Of a stretch of DNA of 28,760 bases, positions 21,765-28,760 are shown one piece after another (position 1 is the first letter of the stretch; every line of letters starts with the position of its first letter). Source of the stretch: Prevotella sp. UBA3294 (GTDB lineage Bacteria; Bacteroidota; Bacteroidia; Bacteroidales; Bacteroidaceae). The stretch covers positions 24,891-53,650 of the forward strand of contig DETG01000046.1 of assembly GCA_002361535.1 (NCBI GenBank). The letters are read 5' to 3'. The notes below the pieces were generated by a model, which searched no databases, had not been told where the DNA came from, and worked only from the letters and a program-made list of their open reading frames with translations. A program made the position numbers and the translations under genes.

Positions 21765-21772
21765 CAAAGGTA
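21765..21772 (-). promoter_or_regulatory. -7 box of the gamma-carbonic anhydrase-like gene
   Basis: On the minus strand this reads TACCTTTG, a match to TAnnTTTG. It predicts transcription starting near 21758 and a leader of about 46 nt before the ATG at 21712, supporting that start codon. Confidence 0.6.
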
Positions 21773-21840
21773 TAAATAAACGAGCACAAAAGCAAATAAT
21801 TGTGTGCTTATTTGTTTCGTCTGCGGAAGCTCTTGATCGA

Positions 21841-22554
21841 TTAAAATGCGATGTTGAACCCTACCGACACAGTGTGGGTAAGTCGGCGCTGGGGGTAGTC
21901 GTGGATGGGTTTTCCGTCGAGACGGATGTTACGACGGCTGTCGTAGATACTGTAGTTCGACACGCTGTAGGCCGCATAGAGGAAACCGGCTCCTAACTGA
22001 TAGCCCAGTGCAGCACGAAGCCGCCAATAGCACCAGTGTCCGTTCTCATTCTTCACCCGTACCGTGGGCAGAGTATAGTAGTGGTACCCCGTTTCGCTCT
22101 TTGGTATCTGTGGGACAGCACGGTAGTCGGGCACCTCTTCTGTCTCGTTGACGGGGAAACTGAGCATGATGCCCGGCTGCACCTGTAGCAGCAGACCGTC
22201 TCCCGGATCCGTTTTCCTGCTGAGCCGCAGGGTAGGAGTGCGCAAGGTGAGCTGTGGGATGAGGCTCAGTCGCATGATACGATCCTCATCATAACTGTCA
22301 TAGGAATTGTTGTCCGACAAGCTCTCCATTAGATAGTCCATCAGACCGCTACTGTCGTATTCGTTGTCGATCATCAGTCCGATGCCAGCTCCCATGTAGG
22401 GGGTCAGCATACGGTTGTATCCTAACTCGATGTTCCATGCATCGGCGGCAAAGCCAATATCGAACGATCCGTTGTTCCGCCAAGGCTCTTCCTGTGCCAA
22501 GGTAGGCAGGAAGAACAACATTCCTGCCATCACCATCATCCATCTTCTTCTCAT
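21841..22554 (-). CDS. Predicted outer-membrane beta-barrel protein
   Basis: This 237-residue protein has a signal peptide (RRWMMVMAGMLFFLPTLA, then QEE). The mature sequence alternates polar and hydrophobic residues in strand-like stretches (FDIGFAADAWNIELGYNRML; LTLRTPTLRLSRK; LTHTVSVGFNIAF). It ends in a terminal Phe after a strand, as expected for an outer-membrane barrel inserted by the BAM complex. Its length suggests an 8- to 10-stranded barrel. It is the last gene of a minus-strand locus with FecR, DUF4249 and TonB-receptor genes and so probably belongs to the same envelope system. No specific family was recognised. Confidence 0.75.
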   Translation of the reverse strand: MRRRWMMVMAGMLFFLPTLAQEEPWRNNGSFDIGFAADAWNIELGYNRMLTPYMGAGIGLMIDNEYDSSGLMDYLMESLSDNNSYDSYDEDRIMRLSLIPQLTLRTPTLRLSRKTDPGDGLLLQVQPGIMLSFPVNETEEVPDYRAVPQIPKSETGYHYYTLPTVRVKNENGHWCYWRLRAALGYQLGAGFLYAAYSVSNYSIYDSRRNIRLDGKPIHDYPQRRLTHTVSVGFNIAF

Positions 22555-22583
22555 CTTTTACATCCTTTCATATTCTCATAATG

Positions 22584-22648
22584 GTTATCATATCTCTCAT
22601 TTCTCATTTCTTATCTCTCATCTCTCATCTCTCATCTTTCATCTCTTA
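22584..22648. repeat. Tandem heptamer-type repeat at the 3' end of the FecR gene
   Basis: The plus strand reads repeated CTCAT units with variants (TCTCATC, TTCTCAT, TTCATC), and the minus strand reads repeated GATGAGA. The array fills the gap between the outer-membrane protein and fecR genes and includes the last codons and stop of fecR. It is a simple-sequence array of the kind that changes length by replication slippage. Confidence 0.7.
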
Positions 22649-23450
22649 TAATCCTCACCTCCAACACCTGTTCGATGAGTGTAAGGATCTCCTCCAGACT
22701 GTCGGTCTCGAAATCACCACTCAGACGTTTATGAGTATCAGAAGCGCGGAGTTTCACATGATAGAACTGCTCCAAGTCGGCTAACACTTCTGCAAGGGGA
22801 GTGTTGTTGAAGTGGAACAGGCCGGTGGCCCATGCCACTTGGTTGATGCTACCGGCGGTGATCAGCTGTGGATGATCCTCTCCGGGAAGGAGACGGGCTT
22901 TCATGCCGTGTGTCAGGATCAGTCCCTGCTGACCTGTCTCGATAGCAGAGAATGCCACCTTTCCCTCCGTGACAAACACCTCCGTGACTTTCTGCGATCC
23001 GTTGCTGCCTCTTACTTGGAACTTCGTTCCCAGGACTTGTATTCGTGCCATGTCATTACTGATAGTGAAGGGATGTTGTTCATCTCGGTGCACCTCGAAA
23101 TAGGCATTGCCGTCTAATGTCACTGTCCTGTCATCCCCTTTATTATATAATAAGGTGGAGTGGGGCGATAGGGTGACATGGGTATTGTCGGGCAGGATAA
23201 ACAGCTGAGCCTTCTCGTTGGCAGCTAACAGAACCTGCCGATGGCTGTTCCAATAGAGGTAGCCTCCCCCACAGAGCAACAGTAGCAGTGAGGCAGCGAT
23301 GGCTATCCTCTGTCGCCATGTGATGATATGGGCCACTGGGCGTTTTGCGTGTTGCTTCACTTTCCTCAGTGCCTTCCTCGTGTCTAACCTGCCCTCTTCG
23401 TAAAAGTGTATCACGAAGTCGAGACTATTATCTTTCCGTTCTTTAATCAT
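22632..23450 (-). CDS. FecR-family anti-sigma factor
   Basis: This 272-residue protein has a short cytoplasmic N-terminal region, a membrane helix at about 49-68 (IAIAASLLLLLCGGGYLYW), and a periplasmic FecR domain (about 85-185) with LPDNTHVTLSPHSTLLY, RTVTLDGNAYFEV and FQVRGSNG. A C-terminal DUF4974-like region follows (WATGLFHFNNTPLAEVLADL; LSGDFETDSLEEILTLIEQV). FecR proteins relay substrate-loading signals from a TonB-dependent transducer to an ECF sigma factor. Here the transducer has an STN domain (24866-27601) and the sigma factor is at 27766-28257. The gene lies downstream of the receptor and DUF4249 genes rather than next to the sigma gene. Its last codons fall within a simple repeat. 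Confidence 0.92.
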   Translation of the reverse strand: MIKERKDNSLDFVIHFYEEGRLDTRKALRKVKQHAKRPVAHIITWRQRIAIAASLLLLLCGGGYLYWNSHRQVLLAANEKAQLFILPDNTHVTLSPHSTLLYNKGDDRTVTLDGNAYFEVHRDEQHPFTISNDMARIQVLGTKFQVRGSNGSQKVTEVFVTEGKVAFSAIETGQQGLILTHGMKARLLPGEDHPQLITAGSINQVAWATGLFHFNNTPLAEVLADLEQFYHVKLRASDTHKRLSGDFETDSLEEILTLIEQVLEVRIIRDER

Positions 23451-23488
23451 GTCGTTAAAGGTTAAGATTCTTTATTCGTGGCATTCGG

Positions 23489-24835
23489 TTACCAATATCT
23501 TCCACCGTTCCATGTCTGTACAATCGACAGACTGACAGTTCGTTCGCCCGCTTTCATGATCAGTGAGACAAAGCGGTAGTAATCCTTCGATCGTTTCTCT
23601 TCCGGAACAGGTTGTATCTCCACCTGGAGGATCTTTGGCTGGTTGTCAGGAATCACCGCCTTGCACCAGTTACAACTGAATGATGATGGCCCTAAGCTGT
23701 ACTCACTGCCATAAAAAGAAATATCGGTAGAACCATAACTTTGCAGTTGTGCGATCTGCCAGCTGTCATAGTTCTGCAGCTCGAACTGGAAACAATGGGC
23801 ATTCAGGTCGCAGTAGTATGCTTCCTGATTCACACGGATGGGTTCATACAAGCTGGTCTCCTCGTATGTGGCCATGCTATAGCCGCCTACACATCCCAGT
23901 CCCCCCTCCACGTTGTTAAGTGTGGGGGAGAAGGGAGCCAGACCGTACTCACCCAGGAAGTTGTTCTTCATGTCGTTTAGTGACTTGACGAAGCGGTAGT
24001 ACTCAGGAGAGATCTTATAGAGTTTGACACAATATCCTTTGCGTGTGACACTGTCGTCCAAGAACTGCTGGATGTCGGTGGCATTCAGCCGCAGGGTGTA
24101 TTCGCTGTCTGTGAAGGTGTTGTCACTAAAGAGATAGAAATCCTGGTAGTAGTCATTGTCGTATTCGAAGAAGTCATCGAGCGAATTACCTGGGGTGAGG
24201 GCCGGCTCATCCTCAATATCGACGGTATTGTTATACACCTTCCGCACAGGGTCGCCATAGACAGTCTCCGGCTCCTCTGCAACAATTTCCCGCTGGTAAT
24301 AGATATTCTCATAGCCCACAGCGTAGTAGTCGTCGGTATGTGGATCATCGGCCAAGGTGACCAGCCGTTGGATACCGGTAGAAGATTTACGGTGGTCGGG
24401 AAGGGATGTTACCTTCTCAATCTTTGGAGCCTTGGGAATTGTTGTCTGTGCGTGGATGGTGGGATACCCTTCCGCTGAGGCCTCAATGCTTATGTGGTCA
24501 TCGCTATGATGGTCGGCAACCACGTAATATTTCCCTGCCGGAACGTACCCCGTAGTTTCCTTGGCGAACATTACAGGTAACTCTTCGCCGTTCAGCCGAT
24601 AGGTGATAGTGGCGCCTTTTACTGCGAATCTCTCTGCTTTAACCTGTTTCACATTACTACTTGCCGGAAGACTGCTGCTGAGGTCGATGATGGTGGTGTC
24701 GTGTTCTGTGCTTGGGAAACAGTACACTACTAATTTGGGCTGGCCTTTGAGAATCTCCACATCTAAGTTGTTCTCGCAGGAGCAAAACTGCAGGGCGATG
24801 CCTGTCGTGACCAGTATTGGAAGAATCTTTCTCAT
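23489..24835 (-). CDS. DUF4249 domain-containing lipoprotein
   Basis: This protein has 448 residues from the ATG at 24835. That start gives a lipoprotein signal (RKILPILVTTGIALQFCSC) with Cys as acceptor; an in-frame ATG eight codons earlier adds only polar residues. The mature protein follows the DUF4249 pattern: an N-terminal beta-sandwich-like region (QPKLVVYCFPSTEHDTTIIDL, then GATITYRLNGEE and YYVVADHHSDD), then a long middle with many Tyr and Asp (DDFFEYDNDYYQDF) and a C-terminal YRFVSLIMKAGER. DUF4249 proteins are encoded beside TonB-dependent receptors and probably sit on the outer membrane as a surface partner. It starts 30 bases after the receptor's stop, so they are co-transcribed. 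Ligand unknown. Confidence 0.88.
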   Translation of the reverse strand: MRKILPILVTTGIALQFCSCENNLDVEILKGQPKLVVYCFPSTEHDTTIIDLSSSLPASSNVKQVKAERFAVKGATITYRLNGEELPVMFAKETTGYVPAGKYYVVADHHSDDHISIEASAEGYPTIHAQTTIPKAPKIEKVTSLPDHRKSSTGIQRLVTLADDPHTDDYYAVGYENIYYQREIVAEEPETVYGDPVRKVYNNTVDIEDEPALTPGNSLDDFFEYDNDYYQDFYLFSDNTFTDSEYTLRLNATDIQQFLDDSVTRKGYCVKLYKISPEYYRFVKSLNDMKNNFLGEYGLAPFSPTLNNVEGGLGCVGGYSMATYEETSLYEPIRVNQEAYYCDLNAHCFQFELQNYDSWQIAQLQSYGSTDISFYGSEYSLGPSSFSCNWCKAVIPDNQPKILQVEIQPVPEEKRSKDYYRFVSLIMKAGERTVSLSIVQTWNGGRYW

Positions 24836-24865
24836 ATCTTTTCCTTCTTGTCTTTTCAAATGTTG

Positions 24866-27601
24866 TTAGAATTTGATGGTATAGCTGGCTGTGGGGATGA
24901 TGGGGATGAAACCGCGGCTTTTGATATAAGGTGTGCCGTCTTTCTTCTGATCTGTTTCCACGAACATGGCATTGAGTCGGCAATAGGCATTATATACGCT
25001 GATGTTCCATATCCGCTCATGACCCTGTTTCGTGGTGTGGTGAAGGTTAACCCCCACATCTAAACGATGGTAGGTGGGCATGGTCACGTTGTTGGGCTTC
25101 TCGTAGTTGTAATCCGCCTCCCAGTGATCGATGTTGACATGGTATCCAGCGGGCAGGTTGGGCATCAGCGTATATTGTGTCGGCAGTGTCATGTGATAGC
25201 CGGTATGACAGGTCCACCCTGCATACATCTCTGCCTTACTGCTGATCTTCATCCTACCCGTGAGGTTGATCTTATGACGGTTGTCGAACTTGTCATAAAA
25301 CCAGTGGGGATAGAAATCGTCAAACTTCCGCTTGTTCCACGACAGGGTGTAAGAGCCTTCGAGGTCGAAACGTGGGTCATGATAGCGCACGTCGGCTTCG
25401 ATACCGTAGAACAGTCCTTTGCCATCCATCACAAAGTTGTCCCAGTGCTTGGCAGGGGGTGTCAGACTGTTGTAGTTCGTATATTGCAGCATGTGTGCAG
25501 AGAGCTTGTAGTATCCCTCTATCGAGGCAAACCAGTGGCTGCTGACTTGGGAGTATAGTCCCGCTGCCACTTGGAACGATTGCATGGGTTTAAGTCGTGC
25601 CGTGGTAGGCACCCAGTAGTCGGTGGGCATACTCAGATAGGTGCTGCTCATGCGGTGGATGGCCTGTGTCATCTTCGTGAACGAGAGTTTCACTGATGTG
25701 TTGTTGCTCACCTGATATTTCATGGCTGCGCGGGGATCTACGAGGAAGAAGGTCTTGCCCGGAATACAGAACAGGGTGGCATGCATGCCGATATTCATAC
25801 TCCAGCGGTCGGTCAGGCGCATCTCGTCCTCGGCATAGAGGTTCAGCTCTTGTGCCCGTTGGTGGTTGCGGCTGTCGGTCTTGATGGAATCCATCTGCTG
25901 CTTCTCATTGCCCACGAAGTCGTGCCGGCTTTGTGTCTGTGGCCGGAAATCGTGCCAGGTGAAGTCACCGCCATAACGGATATGGTGTCGTGTGCCCGGA
26001 CGGTAATCGATATCTGCCCGAAGGGTGGCATCGTAGATCGTGGAGCGGTAAACGCGGTCGATATGATCGATCGACATGTTCCCTTCCTGTCCGTATCGCC
26101 AGTCTTCGAAGTATTCATATACACTGCGGTTGTGGGTATAGACAGCACTGAAGTTCGCAAAGAGGTTCGGCCTGAGTTGGTAGTTCCAGTTCAGTGCCAT
26201 GTTCAGGTTGCCCCATGACAAGTGGGTCTTGTCGTCCTCGATGTCGTGAAAAGGATGATCCTTGTCCGTATCCCTGTTGGTATCATCCCAGTAGTAGCTG
26301 GATTTCAGCATGTCCTTCGATGAATAGATGCTGAAATATGCCCTGCTACGGTCGTTGAACACATGGGTGATCTTTCCGTTCAGGTCGTGCAGGAAGTAAT
26401 GGATTTTGATTTTCTCATCCTTCTTCTTGTTCACGATGAAGAACACGGGTTCTGAGATCACGTCCAGCCACGACCGGCGCAGTCCGAAATTATAACTGGT
26501 GCTGTAGTGGCTGATCTCGCCGCGCTCCATCATCCGCTGTTCCTTTTGGGTCTTGATGGGACCTTCTATCTGAAAACGCCCGTCGATGAGACCGATGCTG
26601 TAGCTGCCGTGGGTATGGCGCATGTCACCGTCATTGGTACGTACATCGGTCACCGAGGAGAGTCTGCCGCCATATCGGGCGGGAAAGCCGCTCTTGTAGA
26701 AATCCACATTCTTCACCACGTCGGTGTTGAAAGCAGAGAACAGACCGATGGCGTGGTTCACGGTGTACATTGATGTCCCGTCTAAGAGGAACAGGTTCTC
26801 ATCGTCATTGCCGCCGTGCACATAGAGTCCGGAGGCCACGTCGATGCCCTCGCTCACACCCGATGAGCGTTGCAGGGTCTTGATGAGATCGGGAGAGGAG
26901 AGCAGGGCGAACTCGGTGTTCAGGTCATCGTGGCTGAATGTCCTCTTCCCTGTCTGTGTGGTCAGGACGGGTGAGTTCAGGTTTCCTGTCACCACCACTT
27001 CCTCTAATTGGTTGTCCTCTTGCAGCAGAAAGTCCTCATGGTGGTTCTTTTTCAGGACCACCGTCTTGTGTCTCTCGGCATAACCCACATAGGAGGCCAC
27101 TACCTCGTAGTTTCCTTCGGGCAGTGTCATGCTGTAGAATCCATAGGCATTGGTGGTGGTGGCATGGGTGGATCGTCCTGCTGCCGTAGCGGTCGGTGCT
27201 GCTGTAGCGCATTGTACAGTGGCATTGATGAGGCTCTCTCCATTCTCGTTCCTCACATATCCGCTCAAGGTATGTCGTTTTTCCGAGTGACTCCTACGGT
27301 GGGTGACTGGTTTTGTCTTCTTCTGGCGCAAGGTAACGTATCGGTTTTTCACGCTCCATTCGATGTCGGTATTGCCGAACAGGGCGCGTAGGGCTTCCTT
27401 GAGGGGCATTCCCTTGAGAGGCTTTCCCTGATAAGGATGCTCGATGTTCAACGAACCGTCATACACGAAATGGATACCTTGTTCCTGCTGTAGTTGTTCC
27501 ATCTGCCGTCTCAGGGTACTGTGCTGTTGGGCACAGACTCCGAGGGGCAGTAGGATCATCATCGTTCCTAATAGTAATCGTTTCATTCCTTTTTTTATCA
27601 T
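24866..27601 (-). CDS. TonB-dependent receptor with STN signalling domain
   Basis: This 911-residue protein has a signal peptide (LLLGTMMILLPLGVCA, then QQ). The STN domain spans about 30-95 (LQQEQGIHFVYDG, LKEALRALFGNTDIEWSVKNRYV). A carboxypeptidase-regulatory-like domain follows (about 108-190, SGYVRNENGESLINATV; YEVVASYVGYAERHKTVVL). A plug domain lies at about 200-320 (LEEVVVTGNLNSPV; FLLDGTSMYTVNHAIGLFSA; FPARYGGRLSSVTDVRTNDG). The rest is a beta-barrel ending YTIKF. It should import a ligand using TonB energy, and the STN domain can signal to the FecR protein encoded downstream. It is the first gene after the ECF sigma factor, followed by DUF4249, fecR and an outer-membrane protein. 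This is not a SusC/D polysaccharide locus, since no SusD is present. The ligand is unknown. Confidence 0.93.
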   Translation of the reverse strand: MIKKGMKRLLLGTMMILLPLGVCAQQHSTLRRQMEQLQQEQGIHFVYDGSLNIEHPYQGKPLKGMPLKEALRALFGNTDIEWSVKNRYVTLRQKKTKPVTHRRSHSEKRHTLSGYVRNENGESLINATVQCATAAPTATAAGRSTHATTTNAYGFYSMTLPEGNYEVVASYVGYAERHKTVVLKKNHHEDFLLQEDNQLEEVVVTGNLNSPVLTTQTGKRTFSHDDLNTEFALLSSPDLIKTLQRSSGVSEGIDVASGLYVHGGNDDENLFLLDGTSMYTVNHAIGLFSAFNTDVVKNVDFYKSGFPARYGGRLSSVTDVRTNDGDMRHTHGSYSIGLIDGRFQIEGPIKTQKEQRMMERGEISHYSTSYNFGLRRSWLDVISEPVFFIVNKKKDEKIKIHYFLHDLNGKITHVFNDRSRAYFSIYSSKDMLKSSYYWDDTNRDTDKDHPFHDIEDDKTHLSWGNLNMALNWNYQLRPNLFANFSAVYTHNRSVYEYFEDWRYGQEGNMSIDHIDRVYRSTIYDATLRADIDYRPGTRHHIRYGGDFTWHDFRPQTQSRHDFVGNEKQQMDSIKTDSRNHQRAQELNLYAEDEMRLTDRWSMNIGMHATLFCIPGKTFFLVDPRAAMKYQVSNNTSVKLSFTKMTQAIHRMSSTYLSMPTDYWVPTTARLKPMQSFQVAAGLYSQVSSHWFASIEGYYKLSAHMLQYTNYNSLTPPAKHWDNFVMDGKGLFYGIEADVRYHDPRFDLEGSYTLSWNKRKFDDFYPHWFYDKFDNRHKINLTGRMKISSKAEMYAGWTCHTGYHMTLPTQYTLMPNLPAGYHVNIDHWEADYNYEKPNNVTMPTYHRLDVGVNLHHTTKQGHERIWNISVYNAYCRLNAMFVETDQKKDGTPYIKSRGFIPIIPTASYTIKF

Positions 27602-27659
27602 AACAGATCTTTTGGGTACTACATGGGTGAAGGCTTTTGTAACAACCTTTTCCTTTTGT

Positions 27660-27675
27660 CGTCATAGCTATGACG
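27660..27675. promoter_or_regulatory. Perfect 16-bp palindrome between the sigma and receptor genes
   Basis: CGTCATAGCTATGACG is a perfect inverted repeat 58 bases upstream of the receptor start and 90 bases downstream of the sigma stop. No T-run follows on the minus strand, so it is more like an operator or an ECF-promoter-associated site than a terminator. Confidence 0.4.
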
Positions 27676-27765
27676 GATGAAATGTGGTTTCCCCCTATGT
27701 TATCTGATGATTTTTTTCGTGATTGGACGTTCTCGTTTCATCGGGACCTTTCTCATCATATAGAA

Positions 27766-28257
27766 TCAGGCAAGGGAACAAAGGAAGTAGAAGAAGTCAC
27801 TGACTTTCCCTCGCAGGGTCTTCAAGGCTTTACTGACCTGATGCTCCACAGTCTTTTCCGAGATGCCCAGTTCCTCTGCTATCTCACGGTAGCGTTTGCC
27901 GTCGCGTTTACTCAGCAGGAACACCTCCCTGCAGCGTTGGGGCAGACTGTCGATGGCGGTCCACAGTGCGGCCTCATGTACGGAGCGGTCCTTCGCCTCG
28001 TCATCACTGAGTGTCCCTTCCAGGTCGGCGGGCTCGATATTCGTTGCAAAAGGATTCTCCTTGCGCAAACGGTCAATGCAGGCATGGCGCACGGTGGTAT
28101 AGAGCCACGCTTTCTCATTCGTCACAGACGGGTGCTCCAACAGACGCACGAAACAGTCTTGCACGATATCCTCGACTGTCTCCACCTCTTTTATATAATG
28201 CAGGGCGTAGAGACAGAGCGGCCGGTAATAGGAGCGGAAAGTATGGTCTATATTCAT
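27766..28257 (-). CDS. ECF-type sigma-70 factor of the receptor locus
   Basis: This protein has 163 residues from the ATG at 28257, giving MNIDHTFRSYYRPLCLYALHYI. A longer frame from 28359 would read through the terminator and the end of malate dehydrogenase, so it is rejected. Region 2 is at about 8-40 (VETVEDIVQDCFVRLLEH) and region 4 is at about 105-155 (LPQRCREVFLLSKRDGKRYREI; ELGISEKTVEHQVSKALKTLR). The group is the Bacteroidota sigma-70 factors paired with FecR. It should activate the receptor operon when the FecR protein receives a signal. The match to the family is clear and the protein is complete. Confidence 0.92.
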   Translation of the reverse strand: MNIDHTFRSYYRPLCLYALHYIKEVETVEDIVQDCFVRLLEHPSVTNEKAWLYTTVRHACIDRLRKENPFATNIEPADLEGTLSDDEAKDRSVHEAALWTAIDSLPQRCREVFLLSKRDGKRYREIAEELGISEKTVEHQVSKALKTLRGKVSDFFYFLCSLA

Positions 28258-28270
28258 TTGAATGTGATGA

Positions 28271-28303
28271 TAAGAAAAAGGAGTTGGGCATCCCAACTCC
28301 TTT
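28271..28303 (-). terminator. Intrinsic terminator of malate dehydrogenase
   Basis: AAAGGAGTTGGG (28277-28288) and CCCAACTCCTTT (28292-28303) form a perfect 12-bp stem with a 3-base loop. On the minus strand the stem is followed by TTTTTCTT-like sequence near 28279-28271. It lies between the mdh stop at 28332 and the sigma ATG at 28257, so it should end mdh transcripts before the sigma gene. Confidence 0.8.
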
Positions 28304-28331
28304 GATGATTCTTTCTCTTCCTTGAAAAAGA

Positions 28332-28760
28332 TTAGAGGTTCGGATTGATCTTGCTCCACTCGCTGATAGGCGGAACGATGTTCAGCGTTACCAGCTCGTC
28401 GCGCATCTTGCAGAGGTGCTCGTAGCTCTGGTCGAGCTTGGCATTCTCCTCGGGAGTTCCCTGGGGAACTTCGTACTTGGCACCCTCGGCGGTCATGGTG
28501 GTCTTCATGGCCATCATGATGTGGTCGTACTTGTCGGTCTTTACGTATGTGCCAACGGGGAAACGGAAAGGCTCACCGCCCATGGCAGCACGGATCATCT
28601 CCACAGAGAGATAAGCCGGGCTCTGGAAAGAAGAACGTCCGCGAAGCTCGATGATTTTCGCACCGCCCTTGGTCACGTCGGTCTTCATCTGCTCCCACTC
28701 CTCGACGGGGAACTCCTCAGTGCCGATGATGTCGGTCAACTTGCGGCCGGCGATCTCGAC
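28332..28760 (-). CDS. mdh: Malate dehydrogenase, C-terminal part (cut by the window edge)
   Basis: These 142 residues run from the right edge to the stop at 28332. The segment TKGGAKIIELRGRSSFQSPAY is the signature of the Bacteroidota malate dehydrogenase C-terminal catalytic region, followed by SVEMIRAAMGG and FRFPVGTYVKTD. It ends with the typical IVPPISEWSKINPNL. The enzyme interconverts malate and oxaloacetate using NAD(H), in the reductive branch leading to succinate in these bacteria. The N-terminal Rossmann domain lies outside the window. The gene is intact as far as visible and is followed by a strong terminator. Confidence 0.93.
   Translation of the reverse strand, partial: VEIAGRKLTDIIGTEEFPVEEWEQMKTDVTKGGAKIIELRGRSSFQSPAYLSVEMIRAAMGGEPFRFPVGTYVKTDKYDHIMMAMKTTMTAEGAKYEVPQGTPEENAKLDQSYEHLCKMRDELVTLNIVPPISEWSKINPNL

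Noticed and set aside
25067..25558. Plus-strand frames of 100-160 codons across the TonB receptor and sigma genes
   Set aside because: They are shadows of the minus-strand genes; none shows domain motifs or promoters.

Overview
The window looks like a chromosomal segment from a Bacteroidota bacterium, most likely a gut or rumen Prevotella-type member of the Bacteroidales. The evidence is repeated -7 boxes of the form TAnnTTTG upstream of genes, the general lack of Shine-Dalgarno sites, and lineage-typical families: DUF4252 proteins, a DUF4249 lipoprotein, an STN-type TonB-dependent receptor with a FecR anti-sigma factor, and a WaaA/KdtA enzyme. No rRNA, tRNA, CRISPR array, integrase or transposase is visible.

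Layout. (1) 1-3655 is GC-richer core DNA: the tail of an upstream gene, waaA, and a four-gene DUF4252 / ECF sigma / membrane anti-sigma-like / DUF4252 operon. (2) 3656-5066 is a decayed zone with a nested hairpin, two copies of a ~100-bp repeat, a RhuM-type pseudogene and small coding remnants. (3) 5067-17123 is an AT-richer accessory block. It encodes two tandem kinases with nearly identical catalytic domains but different repeat tails (WG; Sel1 plus BspA-type LRR), two small unknown proteins, an AlbA_2/Schlafen-type ATP-binding regulator, and a very compact operon: NADAR/DUF6939-like protein, DarT-like ADP-ribosyltransferase fused to a vWA domain, PP2C phosphatase, and macro-like domain fused to DUF1810. 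(4) 17124-20992 holds a broken small ORF, a small helical protein, a structured RNA of about 280 nt with its own promoter and terminator, an N-formylglutamate amidohydrolase, a HAD-like phosphatase, a lipoprotein and a truncated metallophosphoesterase. (5) 20924-28760 returns to core genes, all on the minus strand: an nhaC remnant, a gamma-carbonic anhydrase-like protein, an outer-membrane transport locus (OMP, FecR, DUF4249, TonB receptor, ECF sigma) and the 3' end of malate dehydrogenase.

The main candidate for an undescribed system is 5067-17123. It combines the parts of a TerY-type phosphorylation triad (kinase, vWA protein, PP2C phosphatase) with the parts of a DarT ADP-ribosylation toxin-antitoxin system (DarT-like writer, NADAR-like and macro-like candidate erasers). 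The writer itself carries the vWA domain. My working inference is a conflict or stress-response system in which kinase/phosphatase signalling gates a nucleic-acid ADP-ribosyltransferase, and the variable kinase tails sense the trigger. The domain calls rest on motifs read by eye; the function is inference.
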